Shown here one piece after another: positions 5,995 to 11,985 of a stretch of 11,985 nt of DNA. Position 1 is the first letter of the stretch; the number at the start of each line of letters is the position of its first letter. A program made the translations under genes and the position numbers. The DNA lies in NCBI GenBank assembly GCA_025355395.1, contig JANXZT010000010.1, forward strand, positions 1 through 11,985. Reading direction: 5' to 3'. This DNA is from Betaproteobacteria bacterium (GTDB lineage: Bacteria > Pseudomonadota > Gammaproteobacteria > Burkholderiales > Casimicrobiaceae). The notes beneath the pieces were generated by a model. That model saw nothing but the letters and a program-made list of their open reading frames with translations, did no database searches and was not told where the DNA came from.

Positions 5995-7287
5995 ATGGGC
6001 AAAAACGTGGTCGTCATCGGCACGCAGTGGGGCGATGAAGGCAAGGGCAAGGTGGTCGACTGGCTGACCGAGCACGCGCAAGGCGTCGTGCGCTTCCAGG
6101 GCGGCCACAATGCCGGACACACACTGGTCATTGGCGGACGCCGAACGGTATTGCGGCTGATCCCGTCGGGCGTCTTGCGCCCCGGTGTCTCGATCTACAT
6201 CGGCAATGGTGTCGTGCTTTCTCCTTCGGCGCTGCTGCAGGAAATCGAAGAGCTCGAAGGCGCGGGTATCGAGGTGCGCCAACGGCTCAAGATTTCGCCG
6301 ACGTGCCCGCTGGTGCTGCCCTATCACGTGGCGCTCGACCAGGCCCGCGAAGGCGCGATGGGCGACCAGAAGATCGGCACCACCGGCCGCGGCATCGGTC
6401 CAGCCTACGAAGACAAGGTCGCGCGGCGCGCGATCCGGGTGCAGGATCTTTTCCATCCCGATCGCTTTGCGGCCAAGCTCTCTGCGCTGCTCGAATTTCA
6501 CAATTTCGTGCTGACGCAGTACTTCAAGCGCGACCCGGTCCCGTTCAGAGAGACGCGCGACGAGACGCTGGCCCTGGCGGCACAGTTGCAGCCAATGGTG
6601 GCCGACGTTGCCGCACTGCTGCAAGAGGCGCGCGCGCAGGGACAATCGCTTCTCTTCGAAGGCGCCCAGGGCTCGCTCCTCGATGTCGATCATGGCACCT
6701 ATCCGTATGTGACCTCTTCCAACTGCCTGGCCGGCGCGGCGTCACCGGGAGCCGGCGTGGGCCCGCAGTTTTTCGATTACGTGCTCGGCATCACCAAGGC
6801 CTACACCACGCGCGTGGGCACCGGGCCTTTTCCCACCGAGCTGACCGATGCCGTCGGCGCAGGACTCGCGAGGCGTGGCAACGAATTCGGATCGGTTACC
6901 GGCCGCCCGCGGCGCTGCGGGTGGCTCGACATTCCCGCGCTCGCGCGCTCTGTGCAATTGAGCGGCGTGAGCGGCCTTTGCATCACCAAGCTCGACGTGC
7001 TGGACGGCATGCCGGAGATTCGCGTGTGCACCGGATACATGGTGCGTGGCGTGCGGCTGGCATTGCTGCCGTCGGGAGCCGATGCGGTGGCCGAATGCGA
7101 GCCCCTCTACGAAACCCTGCCGGGCTGGCAGGAAAGCACGGTGGGAGCGCGCAGCCTCGACGCGCTGCCGCATCATGCGCGCAGTTATTTGCGGCGTATC
7201 GAGTCGATGACGGGTGTGCCCATCGCCATGGTATCGACCGGACCTGATCGCGACGACACGATTCTGGTGCATCATCCGTTCCATTGA
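5995..7287 (+). CDS. purA: Adenylosuccinate synthetase
   Basis: PurA catalyses the GTP-dependent condensation of IMP and aspartate to adenylosuccinate, the first committed step to AMP, in the cytoplasm. It has 430 residues, normal for the family. The P-loop-like GDEGKGK is at 13-19 with catalytic Asp14, and GGHNAGHT is at 36-43 with catalytic His42. Further conserved blocks are IGTTGRGIGPAYEDK, FEGAQGSLLDVDHGTYPYV, the aspartate-loop region VTGRPRRCGW, the nucleotide-binding KLDVLD, and STGPDRDDTI near the end. An AGGA at 5981-5984 lies about 10 nt upstream of the ATG. It follows hisZ after 86 bp, as in many betaproteobacteria, and is followed by a phosphoribosyltransferase gene. Confidence 0.98.
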   Translation: MGKNVVVIGTQWGDEGKGKVVDWLTEHAQGVVRFQGGHNAGHTLVIGGRRTVLRLIPSGVLRPGVSIYIGNGVVLSPSALLQEIEELEGAGIEVRQRLKISPTCPLVLPYHVALDQAREGAMGDQKIGTTGRGIGPAYEDKVARRAIRVQDLFHPDRFAAKLSALLEFHNFVLTQYFKRDPVPFRETRDETLALAAQLQPMVADVAALLQEARAQGQSLLFEGAQGSLLDVDHGTYPYVTSSNCLAGAASPGAGVGPQFFDYVLGITKAYTTRVGTGPFPTELTDAVGAGLARRGNEFGSVTGRPRRCGWLDIPALARSVQLSGVSGLCITKLDVLDGMPEIRVCTGYMVRGVRLALLPSGADAVAECEPLYETLPGWQESTVGARSLDALPHHARSYLRRIESMTGVPIAMVSTGPDRDDTILVHHPFH

Positions 7288-7319
7288 TTCGTGCAGCGGA
7301 CCATGCATTCGTCACCTCC

Positions 7320-7838
7320 ATGACCCTCGTCGTCGACTGGAATCAATACCACACGCTGGTCGAGCGACTCGGGCTCAAGGTGCACGAGTCGGGCTTCGAC
7401 TTCGATCAGATCATCTGCATCGCCCGCGGTGGTCTGCGCGTGGGCGATATTCTCTCCCGCATCTTTGATCTGCCTCTGGCAATTCTTTCCACGCACTCCT
7501 ACGCGGCGGGCGGCGGCACCGTCCGCGGCGAGCTCGTCATCGCCGAGCACATGACAATGACTGCACCGCGCCTGGGTGAGCGCGTCCTCCTGGTCGATGA
7601 CATGGTCGACTCGGGCCATACGCTGGAAGTCGTCTACCGCACCTTGCCGCAGCGTTTTCCGCGTATCAGGGCGATCAAGACCGCGGTGCTGTGGTGGAAG
7701 GCGTGCTCGGTCTTCAAGCCGGATTTTTACGTCGAGCACCTGCCGGACAATCCCTGGATTCAGCAGCCCTTCGAGGTGTATGACGTCTTGCGGCCCGGGG
7801 AACTCCACGGCCATCTCCAATCGAAGACGACGCCGTAG
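7320..7838 (+). CDS. Phosphoribosyltransferase-domain protein downstream of purA
   Basis: This type I phosphoribosyltransferase-fold protein has 172 residues from the ATG at 7320. The PRPP-binding motif VLLVDDMVDSGHTL is at 89-102, and the N-terminal PRPP loop region is CIARGGLRVGD (33-43). The C-terminal part has AVLWWKACS and LPDNPWIQQPFEVYD, as in the uncharacterised phosphoribosyltransferases that regularly follow purA in betaproteobacteria. Hypoxanthine/xanthine/guanine salvage is the natural guess from the fold and the purA neighbour, but the base specificity cannot be read here. The frame is open back to a TTG at 7284, which would overlap the purA stop by 4 bp. ATG 7320 is preferred because similarity begins near VDWNQYH, although neither start has a good Shine-Dalgarno. 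Confidence 0.88.
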   Translation: MTLVVDWNQYHTLVERLGLKVHESGFDFDQIICIARGGLRVGDILSRIFDLPLAILSTHSYAAGGGTVRGELVIAEHMTMTAPRLGERVLLVDDMVDSGHTLEVVYRTLPQRFPRIRAIKTAVLWWKACSVFKPDFYVEHLPDNPWIQQPFEVYDVLRPGELHGHLQSKTTP

Positions 7839-7865
7839 CGGCACCGCCGCAATCGGAATCCGTGG

Positions 7866-8924
7866 ATGGCGAAGCTTGAGCTCAAGGCGCTGCGCAAGCA
7901 TTACGGCGAGGTGGTGTCCGTGGACGGCATCGATCTCACCGTCGAGCACGGAGAGTTTGCCTGCCTGCTCGGGCCGTCGGGATGCGGCAAGACCACCACA
8001 CTGCGCATGATCGCGGGGTTCCTCGTGCCTGATGCCGGGGAGATTCGTGTCGGCGCCCGGCTCATCTCATCCCCTGCGTCGGTGATTCCGCCCGAGCGGC
8101 GAAGCATGAGCATGCTGTTCCAGAGCTATGCCATCTGGCCGCACATGACGGTGCGCCAGAACGTCGCCTACGGACTGAAGATGCAGCGGGTTGCGGAACC
8201 CGAACGCCGGCGGCGAACGGATGCGCTGTTGAAGGCCACCCAGCTATCGCCGCAGGCGGAGCGCTATCCCGCCGAGCTCTCGGGTGGTCAGCAGCAACGC
8301 GTCGCACTGGCACGGGCACTTGCACCCAAGCCCGACATCCTGTTGCTCGACGAGCCGCTCTCCAACCTCGACGCCAACCTGCGTGGCGAGATGCGCTTCG
8401 AGATCCGGCGCCTGCACGATCAATTTCAGTACACGTCGGTGTACGTCACCCACGATCAGGCCGAGGCGATGACCATGGCCGATCGCATCGTGGTCATGAA
8501 CGCCGGGCGCATCGAGCAGATCGGCACCCCGCGCGAGGTCTACGAGCGCCCCGCCTCGGAATTCGTTGCGCGTTTCATCGGCGGCAGCAACGTGCTCCAG
8601 GGCCGGCGTGCCGGCGACCGGAAGATCGAAATCGAAGGGCGCACGCTCTGCGTAGGCCAAGGCGAATTTGCGGCACCGGGAGCGGCGATGAGCCTGTGCG
8701 TCAAGACGCACGATCTCGAGCTGCTCCCCGAGCGTGGGCATGACCAGGACAACACCCTCCGTGGTACCGTGCGCAAGCATGCGTATCTCGGCAGTCATCG
8801 CGATTACGTCGTCGATGTCGGCCAGGAGCTCGTGATCACGGCGCCGGTGCATGTCGATATTCCAACCGGCGCGAAGGTTGCCGTGCGCTTTCCCGCAGAG
8901 CGCTGCCGCGGACTGGTCCGCTGA
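7866..8924 (+). CDS. ABC transporter ATP-binding protein, iron(III)-type (FbpC/PotA-like)
   Basis: This is the cytoplasmic ATPase of an importer, 352 residues long. Walker A GPSGCGKTT is at 36-44, the Q-loop Gln is at 86 (LFQSYAIWPHMT), the signature LSGGQQQR is at 138-145, Walker B ILLLDEP is at 158-164, the D-loop SNLDA follows, and the H-loop His is at 196 (VTHDQAEAM). The last ~120 residues form a TOBE-type regulatory domain (FIGGSNVLQGR; RGTVRKHAYLGSHRDYVVDV). This layout is that of the FbpC/PotA/UgpC group, which imports iron, polyamines, sulfate or sugar phosphates. Its partners, the binding protein and permease at 8968-11979, favour the ferric-iron/aminoethylphosphonate subgroup. It starts 27 bp after the phosphoribosyltransferase stop, so read-through from purA is possible. 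The substrate is not determined. Confidence 0.95.
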   Translation: MAKLELKALRKHYGEVVSVDGIDLTVEHGEFACLLGPSGCGKTTTLRMIAGFLVPDAGEIRVGARLISSPASVIPPERRSMSMLFQSYAIWPHMTVRQNVAYGLKMQRVAEPERRRRTDALLKATQLSPQAERYPAELSGGQQQRVALARALAPKPDILLLDEPLSNLDANLRGEMRFEIRRLHDQFQYTSVYVTHDQAEAMTMADRIVVMNAGRIEQIGTPREVYERPASEFVARFIGGSNVLQGRRAGDRKIEIEGRTLCVGQGEFAAPGAAMSLCVKTHDLELLPERGHDQDNTLRGTVRKHAYLGSHRDYVVDVGQELVITAPVHVDIPTGAKVAVRFPAERCRGLVR

Positions 8925-8954
8925 CCGGATGTACGAGCATGTACTTTCACAACG

Positions 8955-8960
8955 AAGGAG
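8955..8960 (+). promoter_or_regulatory. Ribosome-binding site of the solute-binding protein
   Basis: AAGGAG lies 7 bases before the ATG at 8968. It fixes that start over longer in-frame extensions into the preceding gene and is the strongest ribosome-binding site in the window, consistent with the high expression usual for periplasmic binding proteins. Confidence 0.8.
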
Positions 8961-8967
8961 ACGACCG

Positions 8968-9999
8968 ATGAAGCATCGAACGACGCGCGTCTTGTGGGGA
9001 ATCATGGTGGGGGTCGCTCTTGCAGGCGCCGTTGCCGCGCAGGAAACCACACCGGCCATGCTTGCCGCGGCGAACAAGGAAGGCAAGGTCGTTTGGTACA
9101 CGGCCGTCGACGTGAAGGTTGCCGAGGCGATCGCAGAGGCGTTTCGCGCGGATTATCCCGACATCAAGATCGAGGTGGAACGTTCCGGCTCCGAGCGCGT
9201 GTTTCAGCGCATCGGTCAGGAAATGCAGGCGGGGATCAAGAATGTCGACATCGTCAATTCATCCGATGCTTCCCATTTCGTTTACTGGAAGCAGTTGAAG
9301 CTCCTTGCGCAGCACACGCCGCCGGACGTAGCGCGATTCCCCGCCCAGTTCAAGGACCCGGATGGCTACTTCGCGACGTGGCGGGCAACCCTCAACGTCA
9401 TGGGCTACAACACCAAGCTGGTCGACGCCAAGGATGCACCCACCGGGTACCTTGATCTCCTGGTTCCGAAATGGAAAGGCAAGCTCGTGAAGGCGCACCC
9501 CAACTACAGCGGCACGAGCCTTACCGGCACCTACGCCGTGGTCAAGGTGCTCGGCTGGGATTTTTACGACAAGCTCGCCAAGCAGGGTGTCCAGCAACTG
9601 CAATCGACCACTGCCCCGCCGAAGACCATCGCCAACGGGGAACGGGCGGTCATGGTCGACGGCAACGAATACAACATGTTCATCGAGATCGACGCCAAGA
9701 GCCCGGTGAAGATCATCTATCCGAAGGAAGGCACGCCCTTCGTCGCGTCACCGACAGCCATCTTTGCCGATGCGCCCCATCCCAACGCGGCGCGGGTGCT
9801 GCAGAACTTTCTTTACACGACGAAGGTGCAGCAGCTCGCCGTGAGCAAAGGCGGCACCCGCTCAGTGCATCCCGACGTCAAGGATCCGCCCGGACGCACG
9901 CCGCTTGCCGACATCAAGCTCCTTCCGGACGATCCGGTGGGCATGCTGCCGCAAGTCGCCGAAATCAAGCGCCGCTATACCGCGATATTTGGCAATTGA
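8968..9999 (+). CDS. Periplasmic extracellular solute-binding protein (iron-type family 1)
   Basis: This 343-residue binding protein is the substrate receptor of the ABC importer. A signal peptide with basic MKHRTTR and a hydrophobic core ends at AVAA, with predicted cleavage between Ala24 and Gln25. The mature part begins with the family pattern EGKVVWYTAVD, then ADYPDIKIEVERSGSERVF and a DIVNSSDASHFVYW segment. A typical inter-lobe region (NVMGYNTKLV) and a C-terminal lobe (VMVDGNEYNMFIEI; PHPNAARVLQNFL) follow. The fold class resembles FbpA/AfuA and aminoethylphosphonate receptors. The paired tyrosine iron ligands of FbpA are not evident by eye, so ferric iron should not be assumed. Its gene lies 43 bp after the ATPase gene, and a repeat element separates it from the permease. 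Confidence 0.93.
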   Translation: MKHRTTRVLWGIMVGVALAGAVAAQETTPAMLAAANKEGKVVWYTAVDVKVAEAIAEAFRADYPDIKIEVERSGSERVFQRIGQEMQAGIKNVDIVNSSDASHFVYWKQLKLLAQHTPPDVARFPAQFKDPDGYFATWRATLNVMGYNTKLVDAKDAPTGYLDLLVPKWKGKLVKAHPNYSGTSLTGTYAVVKVLGWDFYDKLAKQGVQQLQSTTAPPKTIANGERAVMVDGNEYNMFIEIDAKSPVKIIYPKEGTPFVASPTAIFADAPHPNAARVLQNFLYTTKVQQLAVSKGGTRSVHPDVKDPPGRTPLADIKLLPDDPVGMLPQVAEIKRRYTAIFGN

Positions 10000-10105
10000 A
10001 TAGCAATTGAGTGATCGCACGCTGGCCTGGGTCTGGTGAGCATTGCAAACAGGCGTCGCTCGAATTCGTAAATGGCGTCGTCCCCGTGAACGCGACGGTG
10101 CTCCT

Positions 10106-10224
10106 CCGTCATCCCTGCGAACGCAGGGACCCATTATGACTTTGAATTGTAGTCATTTGGCTTTGACTGGACCCATTTTTTTCCAGGCCGTTAAAATGGA
10201 TTCCCGCTTGTGCGGGAATGACGG
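10106..10224. repeat. MITE/REP-like palindrome-ended repeat element
   Basis: The element is bounded by imperfect inverted termini of 28 bp (10106-10133 and 10197-10224) that align as reverse complements. Each terminus is itself a hairpin: TCCCTGC/GCAGGGA around GAAC on the left, and TTCCCGC/GCGGGAA around TTGT on the right. An inner dyad ATGACT/AGTCAT (10136-10141, 10151-10156) and a 7-T run (10176-10182) lie between. The terminal wording (GTCATTCCCGC...GCGGGAAT) is that of short dispersed intergenic repeats common in betaproteobacteria. It has no coding capacity. The rest of the 258-bp gap shows only a chance-like 11-bp period at its left end (GCAATTGA at 9992 and 10003). Confidence 0.8.
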
Positions 10225-10257
10225 AGCAGTTGTGCTGCAGATCCGTAAGCGTCAATA

Positions 10258-11979
10258 ATGGCAATCGCTGCCGCGACCGCAACCGTTCCTTCGCCGCCGC
10301 CCGGCCGGCGGACGTTCGATATCACGATGCCGTTTGCGGCAGCGATGACGTTGCTGCTGGCGCTCCTCGTGCTACTGCCGATGTTCTGGCTCTTTGTCAC
10401 CAGCTTTCGCGACGACGCGGGCCACGCGACGCTCACCCATTACGTCCAGCTCGTATCCGACCCGAGCTTCGTCAAGCCGCTGTGGACGACGCTCTGGACC
10501 TCGGCGGCCGTAGGTGTGCTGTGCGTGATCACCGCCGCGCCGATGAGCTGGCTCGTTGCCCGCACCGATTTACCGGGCAAGCGGCTCTTTCGTGCGCTCA
10601 TACTCGCTTCGTTCGTCACTCCGCCCTTCCTCGGCGCCTTTGCCTGGGTGCTGCTCGGGGGGCCGAATGCCGGGCTTGTCAATCAGTGGTACTACGCGCT
10701 CTTCGGCCTGAAGCCGTTCGAGGCAGCGCCGCTTATCAACATCTTCTCGGCCGGCGGCATGGTCTTCGTCATGGCGCTGTATACGTTTCCGTACGTGTTC
10801 ACATTCGTCGCCAACAGCCTCGAGGTCATTCCCAGTGAATTGGAAGAAGCCGCATCGATCCTCGGGGCGTCCACCTGGCGCACCGCGCTCGACGTGACGC
10901 TGCCACTGGTGACGCCAGCGCTGCTCGCGGGTTTCCTGATTGCATTCCTGCAATCGATGACGCTCTTCGGCACGCCCGCCATTCTTGCCCTGCCGGCGGG
11001 CATCGACACCATGACCACCAAGATCTGGAGCCTGTTCCAGTTTCCGCCGCGATTGGGGCTCGCCGCGGCGGCCTCACTCCCGCTCTTGCTCATCACCGTC
11101 GTCCTGTTGCGGGCACAGGCGGCGATCATGGGCCGGCGCGGGTATTCCGTCATCGGCGGCAAGAGCGGCGCCGTGCGCGTGGTCCGGCTGCACGCGTGGA
11201 AGGGACCCGCGCTATTGCTTTTTGGCTTCGTCCTGTCCTGTTCAGTGGTGCTGCCCTATGCGGTGCTCATGCGCACGGCATTCGTGCGCAATTGGGCCGG
11301 ACCCACGACGCTGCAGAACCTGAGCCTCGAGCATTGGCGGTTCGTTTTTCTCGAGTTCAGCCAGCCGCGTCTTGCGTTCGAGAATACGTTCCTGGTATGC
11401 GCTGCCGCCGCGACGGCCGGAACCATCCTCGTCACCGTGATCGGCTATCTCAGTCTGCGGCGACTGGTGTGGGGACACCGCTTCATGGCGTTTCTGGCCA
11501 CCTCTCCCGTGGCCATTCCAGGCATCGTGCTCGCGGTGGGATTGTTCCTGACCTACACCCGCCCGCCTTTCGTGCTGTATGGAACGCTTTCGATCATTTT
11601 CCTGGCGTATGTCACCAAGGAGTTGCCGGTCGGCTACAGCCAGGTGAGCGCGGCATTGAAATCCGTGCATCCCGAGCTCGAGGATGCCAGCCGCATCTTT
11701 GGCGCCACCCGATTGCGGGCACTGGTCGACATCACCGCGCCACTGATTCGCAATGGCGTGGTGGCGACCTGGATCTTCATCTTCATCGGCTCGGTGCGCG
11801 AGTTGTCGGCGACGATCCTGCTCTTTACCGCGCGCACCAAGACGATCTCGGTCACCATGTTCGATCTGCGCGAGAGCAATGACTGGGGGCCGATCGCGGT
11901 GCTCTCGATTACGATGCTGGCCATCACCTTTGCCCTGGTCCTGGTGATCACGCGCTTTACCGACCGGAGACTGGCATGA
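10258..11979 (+). CDS. ABC transporter permease, fused two-domain (FbpB/ThiP-like)
   Basis: This 573-residue inner-membrane permease has two binding-protein-dependent transport domains in one chain, so a single polypeptide can replace a permease dimer. The first half has hydrophobic helices from about residue 24 and an EAA loop, EEAASILGASTWRTALDVTLP (from 196). The second half starts with a helix near 317 and carries the second EAA loop, EDASRIFGATRLRALVDITAP (from 475). About 12 membrane helices are expected. This is the architecture of FbpB-type iron and related permeases, and it matches the ATPase and binding protein upstream. The ATG at 10258 has no strong ribosome-binding site and follows the repeat element by 33 bp. 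The stop overlaps a following ATG (ATGA), so the operon continues. Confidence 0.95.
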   Translation: MAIAAATATVPSPPPGRRTFDITMPFAAAMTLLLALLVLLPMFWLFVTSFRDDAGHATLTHYVQLVSDPSFVKPLWTTLWTSAAVGVLCVITAAPMSWLVARTDLPGKRLFRALILASFVTPPFLGAFAWVLLGGPNAGLVNQWYYALFGLKPFEAAPLINIFSAGGMVFVMALYTFPYVFTFVANSLEVIPSELEEAASILGASTWRTALDVTLPLVTPALLAGFLIAFLQSMTLFGTPAILALPAGIDTMTTKIWSLFQFPPRLGLAAAASLPLLLITVVLLRAQAAIMGRRGYSVIGGKSGAVRVVRLHAWKGPALLLFGFVLSCSVVLPYAVLMRTAFVRNWAGPTTLQNLSLEHWRFVFLEFSQPRLAFENTFLVCAAAATAGTILVTVIGYLSLRRLVWGHRFMAFLATSPVAIPGIVLAVGLFLTYTRPPFVLYGTLSIIFLAYVTKELPVGYSQVSAALKSVHPELEDASRIFGATRLRALVDITAPLIRNGVVATWIFIFIGSVRELSATILLFTARTKTISVTMFDLRESNDWGPIAVLSITMLAITFALVLVITRFTDRRLA

Positions 11980-11985
11980 ACCCTG
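11976..11985 (+). CDS. Start of a further gene, cut by the window edge
   Basis: An ATG at 11976 overlaps the permease stop by 4 bp (ATGA), the same coupling as at 475 and 3823, and reads Met-Asn-Pro before the sequence ends. Only position supports it; the product cannot be identified, though another operon member is plausible. Confidence 0.4.

Noticed and set aside
9992..10010. Two copies of GCAATTGA with an 11-bp period at the end of the binding-protein gene
   Set aside because: Only two short copies, one formed by the last codons and stop; no sign of an array or a known binding site.
10106..10224. The repeat as a classical intrinsic terminator
   Set aside because: The hairpins are not directly followed by a U-tract; the 7-T run lies between them after only a weak 5-bp stem. 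Its end-to-end symmetry fits a repeat element better.

Overview
The window is GC-rich proteobacterial DNA with all recognisable genes on the + strand. It divides at about 1315-1476. On the left (1-1314) are the end of an ArgE'-type N-acetyl-amino-acid deacetylase and the N-acetylglutamate kinase half of an argB-like gene. Both look like the xanthomonad arginine cluster, where argE' is followed directly by a bifunctional N-acetylglutamate synthase/kinase. On the right (1477-7838) is a typical betaproteobacterial block: hflX, hflK, hflC, a DUF2065 gene, hisZ, purA and a phosphoribosyltransferase gene. From 7866 to the end lies a ferric-iron-type ABC transporter operon (ATPase, periplasmic binding protein, fused two-domain permease) that continues past the window.

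The most unusual object is the reading frame 475-2532. It is open throughout and joins an arginine-pathway kinase domain (residues 1-280) to a nearly complete HflX ribosome-associated GTPase (residues 335-685), through a lysine-rich stretch of about 54 residues that fits neither family. The kinase has lost the acetyltransferase domain that normally follows it, and HflX has lost its extreme N-terminus. The protein is therefore either a new kinase-GTPase fusion made by recombination or a product of chimeric assembly. Two halves that are each incomplete, lineage signals that differ, and the absence of hfq upstream of hflX all make the artefact explanation serious, probably the more likely one. 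The sequence alone cannot settle it.

In the right-hand block, HflK and HflC form the inner-membrane complex that associates with the FtsH protease. HisZ is the regulatory subunit of the short form of ATP phosphoribosyltransferase (histidine synthesis), and here it lacks the usual C-terminal domain. PurA makes adenylosuccinate (AMP synthesis), and the small phosphoribosyltransferase follows it. Short gaps and overlaps suggest co-transcription in subsets. A 9-bp dyad at the hisZ stop overlaps a plausible purA promoter. The transporter genes are interrupted between the binding protein and the permease by a small palindrome-bounded repeat of about 119 bp, of the kind dispersed in betaproteobacterial genomes.

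The host of the larger right part is most likely a betaproteobacterium (Burkholderiales-like or an uncultured relative). No RNA genes, CRISPR arrays, insertion-sequence transposases or phage genes were seen.
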